From: Sphingomonadales bacterium
GTDB lineage: Bacteria > Pseudomonadota > Alphaproteobacteria > Sphingomonadales > Sphingomonadaceae
DNA: 64,000 bases
Assembly (NCBI GenBank): GCA_027491235.1
Contig: JAIXWO010000021.1
Coordinates: 310,001 to 374,000 of the forward strand
Direction: 5' to 3'
Made by a program: the position numbers and the translations under genes
The notes under the pieces: generated by a model
Database searches by the model: none
Told to the model about the DNA's origin: nothing
What the model saw: only the letters and a program-made list of their open reading frames with translations
Shown: one piece after another, positions 56,479-64,000 of the stretch
How positions within the stretch are numbered: the stretch's first letter is position 1
Layout of the letters: every line of letters starts with the position of its first letter

Positions 56479-59282
56479 GGTGCCGTTTCATGCGGCAAAG
56501 CGATGCCGTTTGGAAGGGTGGATTGCGTCCGCACCACTTCGGCCACCGCCTCATCAAGTGTCATGCGGCGCACCGGCGTGCCCGGCGGAAAGGCCGTCAG
56601 CAGCCGCGAGGGGACGGCGGAAGACAACAGCACGAAAATACCCCGATCTTCCTGCCGCCGGATCAGCCGCCCGAATGCCTGCGCCATCCGGGCGCGAATC
56701 AACCGGTCATCATAAAGCGACCCGCCGCCTGCTGCCCGCCGTGCGGTGTGCAGCACCGTCGGCTTGGGCCAGGGCACGCCTTCCATCACGACCAACCGAA
56801 GCGACTCCCCCGGCACATCCACCCCATCCCGCAGGGCATCGGTGCCGAGCAGGCTGGAGCGGGGATCATCGCGGAAGATGTCGACCAAAGTGCCGGTGTC
56901 GATCGGATCGACATGTTGCGCGTAGAGCGGCAGGCCATCGCGCGCCAAACGGTCGGCGATGCGGGCATGGACGGCACGCAGCCGCCGGATCGCGGTGAAC
57001 AGGCCCAGCGTCCCGCCATTGGAGGCCGCCACAAGCCGCGCAAAGGCATTGGCGAGTTGCGGCACATCGCCGCGCTTGACGTCGGTGACGATGATGACTT
57101 CAGACTGCGCGGCATAGTTGAACGGGCTTTCAGCCTCGAAATGCAGTGGCGGGCTGGACAGATGGAGCGCACCCGTCCGTGCATCGGCCACGTCCCAGCC
57201 TTCCCCGCCTTTGAGCGTCGCCGAGGTGATGAGCGCGCCGTGCGCAGGCTTGAGCACCGTCGCAGCAAAAGGCCGGGTCGGGTCCAGCCAATGCCGCCGC
57301 AGACCAATATCAACTTCGCGACCCTCAATCCGGTCGACCGTCAGCCAATCGACAAAGTCCGGGTCCACCGGCCCGCCCAGCCGGGCGAGCATGGACAGCC
57401 AAGCGCCAATGGTATCGACCCGCCAGCTCAGGCTTGCCCGTGCGCCTTCCACCCGCGCCCGCGCCTGCCCGTCCAACCAGTCCGGCCCTTCCTCAATGAC
57501 CGCTTCCAGCCGTCGGCCAAGCGTGACGAGCGGACGGAGCAACGCATCGAGCGCCTGACAGGCCGGCTCCACAGCGGTCAGCAAGGGGCCGTCCAACTGC
57601 GCCGCCTCCGTCTCCAGACCATAGCCTGCATCGCCTTCTGCCGAGCGCGCAAAGACGAGACCGCGCACGGCCCCCAACATCGCCTCAATCGGGCCAAAAG
57701 GCGCGCCTTCGGCGATGCGCTGTAACCAGCCGTCCGACGGGAGTGCAGCGGCGGCCGTTGCCGCGGCCGAGATTGCGGAAGACCCTTCTGAATCATAGCT
57801 CGCCACATCGGCCAGCCGCGCCGCCAGTCCGCGACGCCGCCCGCGTGATTTGCCTTCAGGTCCAATGATCCAGCGGCGCAACTCGATCGCCTCTTGCCCC
57901 GTCAGGGCTGCCGCAAACATCGTGTCGGCGGCGTCGAACAGGTGGTGGCCTTCGTCAAACACATAGCGCGTCGGGCGTGTGCCTTCTTCCCGGCCGCGCG
58001 CGGCATTGACCATGACAAGTGCGTGGTTGGCGACGACGAGATCGGCCTGCGCCGAAGCGCGCGCCGCATGTTCGATGAAGCATTTGCGGTAATGCGGGCA
58101 CCCGGCATAAACGCATTCACCGCGCCGGTCGGTGAGCGCGGTAGAGCCATTGCGCCGGAACAAAGTCGGCAACCAGCCGGGCAGATCGCCCCCCACCATG
58201 TCACCGTCGCGGCTATAGGTCGCCCAGCGCGCCACGAGATGCGCGAGGATCGCCGCCCGCCCCGCAAAGCCACCCTGCAATGCATCTTCCAGATTGAGCA
58301 GGCAGAGATAATTTTCGCGGCCCTTGCGGATCACAACCTTGCCGCGCGCCGCCGCCTCGCTGCCATAGACGCGCGCCGTTTCCGCCGTCAGCTGGCGTTG
58401 CAGGGCCTTAGTGTAAGTTGAAATCCAGACCGGCCCGCCCGCCTGTTCCGCCCAGAGCGAGGCGGGGGCCAGATACCCCAGCGTCTTGCCAATGCCGGTG
58501 CCGGCTTCGGAGATCAGAAGGCGCGGCTCATCGCGCATCGCCCGAGGCTGGAAGGCCGACACCGCGGCGCGCGCATAATCCTGCTGCCCCGTGCGCGTCT
58601 CTGCCCCTGCGCCCGTGATCTTTGTCAGCCGGTCCACCACATCGCGTTCATCAAGGCTGATGGTGCGCGGCGCGGGACGGACGGGGGCCTCTTCCCACTC
58701 CGGTAATTTGGAAAACAACCAGCGCTCATCCTTTGGCGGCGCTTTCAGCCGGTCCAGCACCAAAGGCGCCCAAGGCCAGCGCAATCGGGCCAAAGATTGT
58801 GCCGACGTCCAGGCGCCCTCGCGCTCCGGCCAATCGCCGGACAGGACATCGAGCAGCTTGGTGGCGGCTTGTTGGAGGATGGCGGGGACATTCGACTCGA
58901 TAAGCCCCTCCCCTTCAGGGGAGGGGTTGGGGGTGGGGAGGTCGGGACCATCTCCCAGTTGGAGAGTCCCCACCCCAACCCCTCCCCTGAAGGGGAGGGG
59001 CTCTAGGTTGAGCGCGCCCATCAACCCCTTGACCGTCGGCACCATGAAGTGCGCCGGATAAAGGAAGGCGAACAATTCCAACAGGTCGAGCCCGGACAAT
59101 TCGCCATAGCCCAGCCGGGCCGCCACCAAGGGCGCGTTGAGCATGAGGACCGGCGTTTCCGCCGCGATCGAGATCGCCTCCCCCCGACCCACGGCCCGCG
59201 TGCGGCCATCGGGTGTCGCAATCCAGATGCCGCCATGGCTTGCATGCAGCGCAGGATAAGGCAAAGGGGCAGGAACAGTCAT
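56475..59282 (-). CDS. dinG: DinG/XPD-type ATP-dependent DNA helicase with repeat-encoded insert
   Basis: The 935-aa superfamily 2 helicase has Walker A SEAGTGIGKTLGYLAP, iron-sulfur-type cysteines in CVYAGCPHYRKCFIEHAAR, DEGH box VFDEGHHLFD, motif III LITSATLKG and C-terminal motifs FRDDPRSSLLGTDALRDGVDVPG and QAFGRLIRRQEDRG. It unwinds 5' tails, R-loops or forked DNA. Residues 94-127 (EPLPFRGGVGVGTLQLGD..) are encoded by a 100-bp palindrome in frame, so this part is an insertion. ATG 59282 gives MTVPAPLPYP. lysK starts divergently 47 bp away. Confidence 0.92.
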   Translation of the reverse strand: MTVPAPLPYPALHASHGGIWIATPDGRTRAVGRGEAISIAAETPVLMLNAPLVAARLGYGELSGLDLLELFAFLYPAHFMVPTVKGLMGALNLEPLPFRGGVGVGTLQLGDGPDLPTPNPSPEGEGLIESNVPAILQQAATKLLDVLSGDWPEREGAWTSAQSLARLRWPWAPLVLDRLKAPPKDERWLFSKLPEWEEAPVRPAPRTISLDERDVVDRLTKITGAGAETRTGQQDYARAAVSAFQPRAMRDEPRLLISEAGTGIGKTLGYLAPASLWAEQAGGPVWISTYTKALQRQLTAETARVYGSEAAARGKVVIRKGRENYLCLLNLEDALQGGFAGRAAILAHLVARWATYSRDGDMVGGDLPGWLPTLFRRNGSTALTDRRGECVYAGCPHYRKCFIEHAARASAQADLVVANHALVMVNAARGREEGTRPTRYVFDEGHHLFDAADTMFAAALTGQEAIELRRWIIGPEGKSRGRRRGLAARLADVASYDSEGSSAISAAATAAAALPSDGWLQRIAEGAPFGPIEAMLGAVRGLVFARSAEGDAGYGLETEAAQLDGPLLTAVEPACQALDALLRPLVTLGRRLEAVIEEGPDWLDGQARARVEGARASLSWRVDTIGAWLSMLARLGGPVDPDFVDWLTVDRIEGREVDIGLRRHWLDPTRPFAATVLKPAHGALITSATLKGGEGWDVADARTGALHLSSPPLHFEAESPFNYAAQSEVIIVTDVKRGDVPQLANAFARLVAASNGGTLGLFTAIRRLRAVHARIADRLARDGLPLYAQHVDPIDTGTLVDIFRDDPRSSLLGTDALRDGVDVPGESLRLVVMEGVPWPKPTVLHTARRAAGGGSLYDDRLIRARMAQAFGRLIRRQEDRGIFVLLSSAVPSRLLTAFPPGTPVRRMTLDEAVAEVVRTQSTLPNGIALPHETAP
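58903..59002. repeat. Palindromic repeat, family C, inside the DinG reading frame
   Basis: Left arm 58903-58939 and right arm 58967-59002 are near-perfect reverse complements (one extra G), each containing CTCCCCTTCAGGGGAGGGG. The unit encodes 33 extra residues in the helicase without a stop. Confidence 0.9.
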
Positions 59283-59329
59283 CGACACGCGCCGGGATTG
59301 GCGCAACTGGAACGAAAGAGCAACACGAA

Positions 59330-60892
59330 GTGACCGATTTGCGCGACGCAGCGATGCTTTCCAAGGCCTGGCCCTTTGAAGAGGCGCGCAAGGTGCTCAA
59401 ACGCCTCGGCAAGGATGGCAAGGACGGCCCGGTCATCTTTGAAACCGGCTATGGTCCGTCGGGCCTGCCGCACATCGGCACCTTCAACGAAGTACTGCGC
59501 ACGACCATGGTCCGCCGCGCCTTTGAAGCGATGTCGGACCTGCCGACCAAGCTTGTCGCTTTTTCCGATGACATGGACGGCCTGCGCAAAGTGCCGGACA
59601 ATGTGCCCAACAAGGAAATGCTCGAAAGCCATCTCGGCAAGCCGCTGACGCGCATCCCCGATCCGTTCGGCAAGTTTGAAAGCTTCGCCCATCACAACAA
59701 TGCGATGCTGCGTGAGTTTCTGGACCGGTTCGGGTTTGACTATGAATTCATCTCCTCGACAACGATGTATGAAGGCGGGAAGTTTGATGACGCGCTGCGG
59801 GGCGTGTTGCGCGCCAATCAGGCGATCCTCGACATCATGCTACCGACGCTGCGCAAGGAACGCGCCGCGACCTATTCCCCCATCCTGCCCGTCAGTCCGA
59901 AGTCAGGCGTCGTGCTGCAGGTGCCGGTCGAGGTCGTCGATGCCGAAGCCGGGCTGGTGCGCTTTGAAGATGATGGCGACATCATCACCCAATGCGTGTT
60001 TGGCGGACAGGCCAAGCTGCAGTGGAAGGTCGATTGGGGTATGCGCTGGGTGGCCCTTGGCGTGGACTATGAAATGTCCGGCAAGGACCTGACTGACAGC
60101 GTGACGCAATCGAGCAAGATCGCCCGCGCGCTGGGCGGCCGTCCGCCTGAAGTGCTGATCTATGAGATGTTCCTCGACGAAAAGGGCGAGAAGATCTCCA
60201 AGTCCAAGGGCAATGGTCTGAGCCTTGAGGACTGGCTGTCCTACGGCACCGAAGACAGCCTTGCCTTCTACGCCTATCGCGAACCCAAGAGCGCCAAGCA
60301 GCTGCATCTGGGCGTCATCCCGCGCGCGGTGGACGAGTATTTCCAGTTCCGGGCGAGCTATGCCACGCAAGAATTGGACAAGAAGCTCGGCAATCCGGTG
60401 CACCATATCCATAACGGGAATGTGCCCACAGATGTGCCGCCGGTGACCTTTGGCCTGCTGCTCAATCTCGCCGGCGTCATGGGTCCGCACGCCACCGCGC
60501 CGCAGGTCTGGGGCTATCTCGCCAACTATGTGCCCGATGCGAGTGCCGCGTCGCACCCTGAGCTGGCAATGCTCATCAACCTCGCGCTCGCCTATAACCG
60601 CGATCACGTCGCCCCGACGCTCCAGCGCCGCAAGCCGGAGGGTGTTGAAGTCGCAGCGCTCCAGCGGCTCGACGCCGAACTCGCCCCGCTGGCGGCAGAC
60701 ACGAGCGCCGAGGATATTCAGAACATCGTCTACGAGATCGGCAAGACGGGCGGGTTTGAAAATCTGCGCGACTGGTTCAAGGCGCTTTATGAAACACTGC
60801 TCGGATCGAGCGCAGGTCCGCGTATGGGCAGCTTCATCGCGCTCTACGGGATTGAGAATACAAGGACGCTGATCGCAGAGGCTTTGGCGTAA
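59330..60892 (+). CDS. lysK: Class I lysyl-tRNA synthetase
   Basis: The 520-aa enzyme charges tRNA-Lys. It is the archaeal/alphaproteobacterial class I type. The HIGH motif reads PSGLPHIGTFNEV, and KMSKS reads EKISKSKGNG. GTG 59330 starts VTDLRDAAMLSKAW; the frame runs further upstream through the divergent helicase start without family similarity. The C-terminal helical domain is complete. Confidence 0.95.
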   Translation: MTDLRDAAMLSKAWPFEEARKVLKRLGKDGKDGPVIFETGYGPSGLPHIGTFNEVLRTTMVRRAFEAMSDLPTKLVAFSDDMDGLRKVPDNVPNKEMLESHLGKPLTRIPDPFGKFESFAHHNNAMLREFLDRFGFDYEFISSTTMYEGGKFDDALRGVLRANQAILDIMLPTLRKERAATYSPILPVSPKSGVVLQVPVEVVDAEAGLVRFEDDGDIITQCVFGGQAKLQWKVDWGMRWVALGVDYEMSGKDLTDSVTQSSKIARALGGRPPEVLIYEMFLDEKGEKISKSKGNGLSLEDWLSYGTEDSLAFYAYREPKSAKQLHLGVIPRAVDEYFQFRASYATQELDKKLGNPVHHIHNGNVPTDVPPVTFGLLLNLAGVMGPHATAPQVWGYLANYVPDASAASHPELAMLINLALAYNRDHVAPTLQRRKPEGVEVAALQRLDAELAPLAADTSAEDIQNIVYEIGKTGGFENLRDWFKALYETLLGSSAGPRMGSFIALYGIENTRTLIAEALA

Positions 60893-60904
60893 CGACCCAT
60901 CCAT

Positions 60905-61000
60905 TGTCACCCTGAACTTGGTTCAGGGTCCATTGGCATCACCGGTGCAGGCAGTCTGCCTCAGGTGTTCATGGATGCTGAAACAAGTTCAGCAGGACGA
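60905..61000. repeat. Dispersed palindromic repeat, family A, degenerate copy 3
   Basis: Arms TGTCACCCTGAACTTGGTTCAG and CTGAAACAAGTTCAGCAGGACG, with an internal GTCCAT/ATGGAT pair, are clearly related to the copies at 27581 and 51628 but have diverged. This and the next element fill most of the 369-bp gap between lysK and the DUF885 gene, in which no gene is seen. Confidence 0.75.
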
Positions 61001-61015
61001 GCGGTTGTTATGGCT

Positions 61016-61184
61016 CGCGCCGAGACGCAGAGAACGCGGTGCGCAATGATCCGTTTGTCCTGAGCTCGTCGAAGGACTGTCCTTGCTGATCGCCGAAACC
61101 AAACGGAAGGACGACCCTTCGACAGGCTCAGGGTAAGCGGTGGGAGGTGACGCACTGCCTCCGCGCCCTCTGCGTCTCTGCGCG
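61016..61184. repeat. Nested palindromes: family B inside an outer inverted repeat
   Basis: Outer arms CGCGCCGAGACGCAGAG (61016-61032) and CTCTGCGTCTCTGCGCG (61168-61184) pair at 16 of 17 positions. Between them lies a family B element at 61057-61135 (GTCCTGAGCTCGTCGAAGG... and CCCTTCGACAGGCTCAGGG). One element appears to have entered the other. Confidence 0.75.
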
Positions 61185-61261
61185 AACAAATCTATGCGCC
61201 GCAGACGCGTCGCGCCCCTCACCCTGCCCTCTCCCTCAAGGGGAGAGGGTTACACATCACC

Positions 61262-63100
61262 TTACTTCGACGCGGCGATCCAGCTGTCGATCTTCTTTTC
61301 CAGAACAGCGAGCGGCAGCGCGCCGGTGCCCAGAACCTGCTCGTGGAAGGCGCGGATGTCGAATTTGGGGCCAAGCTCGGCCTCAGCCTTTTTGCGCAGC
61401 CGCTGGATGGTCAGCGCGCCGACCTTATAGGCGAGCGCCTGGCTCGGGATCGCGATGTAGCGTTCCACTTCGGACGTCGCGTCGGTCTTCCCCATGTCGG
61501 AATTGGCGAGCATATAGTCGATCGACTGTTCGCGCGTCCAACCCTTGGCGTGGATGCCGGTGTCGACAACAAGCCGCATCGCGCGCAGCATCTCGTCCGA
61601 CAATGTCCCGAAGCGCTGATAGGGGTCTTTGTAGAAGCCCATCTCATAGCCCAAAGTTTCGGCATAGAGCGCCCAGCCTTCAACATAGGCCGTGTTGCCG
61701 CCAAAGCGCATGAACTTGGGCAGCTTTTCATTTTCCTGCGCAAGGCTGATCTGGAAGTGGTGGCCCGGCGCGCCTTCATGCAGATAGAGCGTCGTCATGC
61801 CCGGCGTGGTCCGGCTCGGCAGATCATAGGCATTGAAGAAGAAGGTGCCGGGGCGCGAGCCATCGGGCGTGCCGGGTTCATAGGATCCACCCGCCTCATA
61901 TTTCTCGCGGAACTCTTCATAGGGCTGAATCTTGAGCGGCGCCTTGGGCAGCGTTGAGAAATAAGCGCCGATCTTCCCGTCAACCTGCTTGCCGATGTCA
62001 TAATAGCCCTGCGTCAGGGCGTCGCGGCTCGTCATCTTGAACTTGGGGTCATTGCGCAGATAATCGAAGAATTCACTGAGTGTGCCTTTAAAGCCCACCT
62101 CTTCCTTCACCTGTTCCATGCCGGTCTTGATGCGCGTGACTTCAGCGAGGCCAAGGTTGTGGATCGTCTCTGCATCCATTGGCAGCGTCGTGGTGCTTTC
62201 GATGGCCAGTTTGTAGAGCTTGTCGCCGCCCTTCATATATTTCAGGCCCGCGCCGTCGCGCGCGACGGGCAGATAGTCGGTCTTCAGATAATCACGCAGG
62301 CGGCGATAGGCAGGGTAGATGCCCTGTTCGATGGTGGCGCGGTAATCCGCTGAGAAACGCGCCTTATCCTCCGGCGAGAAGTTGGCCGGGAAGTTCAGCA
62401 CCGGCGCGAAATAAGGCGACTCTTCCGTCTTCTGCGCCAACTGCGCATCCAACTGACCAATAACATTGTTGATCGTCATCTTGGTTTCGACAACGCCGGA
62501 CTTCGCCCCTTCGCGGAAGCGGCCAACGGCGCGGTCGAGGAAGATGATGAATTCGCGGTGGCGCTTCAGGGCATTGTCATAGTCCTGCACGGTGGCGAAC
62601 GGCGCGCCGCCCTTTCCGCTGGAAAAGGTCGGGTAAAAAGTGTGGAAGCCGAAAAAGTGATTGAGCGGGCGGACAACGTTCAGCTTCAAAATGTCAGGCC
62701 GGAAGGAAATGGCGGCCTGTTCGGTCTGCCATTTGAACACATCATAAGCGATCTGGTCGGTCGGGCTGAGCTGCGCCCGGTCAATCTTCTTCAGCCGCGC
62801 CATGTCACTGGCGTTCGCACGCTTTTCAGCGGCATAATAGGCATCGGTGATGAAGTCCCCAAAGCGGTCGGCAAAGCGCGTGTCGCCTCGGAAAATGGCA
62901 AAGAGCGGGTTGCGCCGCAAAGAGCCTTCATCGCTGTCTTCAAACAGCTTGTGCAGATCGCGCGTCGCCTGATTTTGGGACGGTGCAGCCGCCACCGGGC
63001 CGGGGCCGACCGGCGCTGACATCTGGGCAGAAGCGGGGGCCGCCATGAGGGCGAGCGGCGAAAGTGTGGCGGCAAGAAACAGAGAAATGGAACGGCGCAT
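61262..63100 (-). CDS. DUF885 family exported zinc peptidase
   Basis: The 612-aa protein starts at ATG 63100 behind GGGGAGCG with signal peptide MRRSISLFLAATLSPLALMA..ASAQ. The zinc motif HEGAPGHHFQ is near residue 430, with the third ligand likely in the RFGTLSDEMLRAMRL region. This family is M32-like in fold and thought to be a periplasmic carboxypeptidase or lipoprotein. ATG 63100 is preferred over a far upstream frame. Confidence 0.88.
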   Translation of the reverse strand: MRRSISLFLAATLSPLALMAAPASAQMSAPVGPGPVAAAPSQNQATRDLHKLFEDSDEGSLRRNPLFAIFRGDTRFADRFGDFITDAYYAAEKRANASDMARLKKIDRAQLSPTDQIAYDVFKWQTEQAAISFRPDILKLNVVRPLNHFFGFHTFYPTFSSGKGGAPFATVQDYDNALKRHREFIIFLDRAVGRFREGAKSGVVETKMTINNVIGQLDAQLAQKTEESPYFAPVLNFPANFSPEDKARFSADYRATIEQGIYPAYRRLRDYLKTDYLPVARDGAGLKYMKGGDKLYKLAIESTTTLPMDAETIHNLGLAEVTRIKTGMEQVKEEVGFKGTLSEFFDYLRNDPKFKMTSRDALTQGYYDIGKQVDGKIGAYFSTLPKAPLKIQPYEEFREKYEAGGSYEPGTPDGSRPGTFFFNAYDLPSRTTPGMTTLYLHEGAPGHHFQISLAQENEKLPKFMRFGGNTAYVEGWALYAETLGYEMGFYKDPYQRFGTLSDEMLRAMRLVVDTGIHAKGWTREQSIDYMLANSDMGKTDATSEVERYIAIPSQALAYKVGALTIQRLRKKAEAELGPKFDIRAFHEQVLGTGALPLAVLEKKIDSWIAASK

Positions 63101-63204
63101 GAAACGCTCCCCTAAGACGGATGATGCCGCCGGTCCTATCAGGCGTGTCGGCGTCACTCCACCCTGTTCGACCAAAGCCATGTTGATATCGACCAAGGGC
63201 GCAG

Positions 63205-63240
63205 AAAAAAGTGGCCCGGACCTCCACAGAGATCCGGGCC
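63205..63240 (-). terminator. Rho-independent terminator of the 2OG-oxygenase gene
   Basis: On the minus strand GGCCCGGA and TCCGGGCC form an 8-bp stem with a 12-nt loop, then ACTTTTTTC. It lies 195 bp after the stop of the gene at 63436; no other gene is seen in 63101-63435. Confidence 0.75.
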
Positions 63241-63435
63241 GTCGCCCCTGTGCGAAGGACGACAGGTGTAACGCCAACAGGGAACACACGTCACATCAAT
63301 ACGCGAGCGGTGACGCGAGAGCCCTTATCGGGGAGTCGCGCTGAACGGACCCGGAATGGAGTTGTCAGCAATCCGAAAGGCACGTTTATCTGCCGTTCAG
63401 GATGACGTCATGGTTGCAGCGGTGACGCGGCGACG

Positions 63436-64000
63436 TCAGATCCAGAATTTCTCCCGGAACCATTTGGTCACGATGTATTTCGTCCCCGCGTGGATCGGCA
63501 GACCGGCATGGAGGGTCGCCGGATTGGGCGTGCCATCGGCCTGCATATTGTTCCACAGGACGAGCATCGCCCGCCGCGGCGTGACGGTCAGGCCCGCAAT
63601 GGGAAATTCGGTTTCCCCGCCCGATGCGGGTTCATTGAGGTAGACCATCGCGGTCCAGCTGCGCTGCCCGCCCTGTTTGGCCATATCCTCCCAATAGGCG
63701 CTGTTCTTGAAGAAGTGGTCGTGATGCGCCTTGAACTGCTGGCCGATTTCATAAACCTGGCCCTGCAGCGTTTCCCCATGGCGCGGATCAATGCCCATCA
63801 GCGTGCAGATGCGGCCTTCGATCTTTTCGACGAGCGGATCATAAGGAGACAAGTTGCAGCTGTCGCTGGTCCGGAAGTCCGGATCCGGATGTTTGGCAAG
63901 CAGGCCCGATGGCTGACGCCCCTTGTCGATCAAGGCTATCAACTCTTCGCACTCGGTGGGCGACATGAAATCCTGCACGCAATACAGTGCGAGATTATTC
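63436..64000 (-). CDS. Prolyl 4-hydroxylase-like 2OG-Fe(II) oxygenase, 5' end outside window
   Basis: The frame is open to the right edge, so the start is missing; at least 187 residues are present. Iron ligands are His and Asp in KAHHDHFF and a later His in HAGTKYIVTKWFR, with GGETEFPIAGLTVTPRRAMLVLW between, the P4H pattern. The preceding LYCVQDFMSPTECEELIALIDKG is the usual N-terminus of the domain. The substrate is unknown. Confidence 0.9.
   Translation of the reverse strand, partial: NNLALYCVQDFMSPTECEELIALIDKGRQPSGLLAKHPDPDFRTSDSCNLSPYDPLVEKIEGRICTLMGIDPRHGETLQGQVYEIGQQFKAHHDHFFKNSAYWEDMAKQGGQRSWTAMVYLNEPASGGETEFPIAGLTVTPRRAMLVLWNNMQADGTPNPATLHAGLPIHAGTKYIVTKWFREKFWI

Overview
The window is from an alphaproteobacterium, most likely Sphingomonadales (inference). 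The reasons are a complete Rhodobacter-type gene transfer agent (GTA) cluster ending in a DUF2793 gene, a class I lysyl-tRNA synthetase, a short RNase E/G-like gene in an infA-maf-rne-yacG block, a membrane H+-pyrophosphatase, and dispersed palindromic repeats. The chromosomal backbone is GC-rich. One block, about 2.1-17.1 kb, is clearly more AT-rich. LAYOUT: 1-2078 holds the end of an HlyD-type adaptor, an FtsX-like ABC permease and its ATPase. 2094-17135 is a 15-kb integrative island in the 3' half of tRNA-Phe, bounded by an exact 50-bp direct repeat and carrying a tyrosine integrase next to the intact tRNA. Its left part has a DUF6641-like gene, a 254-aa unknown, a tandemly duplicated structured leader, a basic protein, an acidic protein and a clamp-loader-like AAA ATPase. 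Its middle has a serine recombinase and a run of predicted membrane, secreted or lipoprotein genes, including a TonB-like pair. Its right part has two C-terminally truncated DEDDh-exonuclease relics, each abutting an AT-rich cargo gene, a cytoplasmic trypsin-like protease, and a small gene interrupted by one amber codon. 17.1-35.5 kb is housekeeping: yacG, RNase E/G-like, maf, infA, H+-pyrophosphatase, thiL, an SDR, a quinone oxidoreductase, DUF1192, clpA, a dienelactone hydrolase, a Bax-inhibitor-1 protein, an MFS transporter, Cu/Zn SOD, a UDP-glucuronate epimerase convergent with UDP-glucose dehydrogenase, and an OmpA-like porin. 35.6-51.5 kb is the GTA cluster on the minus strand: terminase, portal, protease, capsid, head spike, connectors, tail, hub, cell-wall peptidase, host-specificity protein and DUF2793. 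Most junctions overlap by 4 bp or less. 51.8-64 kb holds a flavodoxin-like protein, a MAPEG protein, rpmF-plsX-fabH, ihfA-merR, a SixA-like phosphatase, a DinG-type helicase whose frame contains a 100-bp palindrome, lysK, a DUF885 peptidase, and the 3' part of a prolyl-4-hydroxylase-like gene. HOW THE GENES WORK TOGETHER: the GTA genes should build an HK97-type particle that packages host DNA. Unusually, a spike-base gene and an SGNH-hydrolase fibre gene lie inside the main cluster. The island looks like a mobile carrier of envelope-directed cargo plus an intracellular AAA/protease/exonuclease-relic set. It contains no recognised CRISPR, restriction-modification or toxin-antitoxin system, so any defence role is inference. 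The strongest candidates for something undescribed are the duplicated structured leader at 3583-3894, the repeated cargo/truncated-exonuclease arrangement at 10990-14065, and the in-frame palindrome inside the DinG gene.
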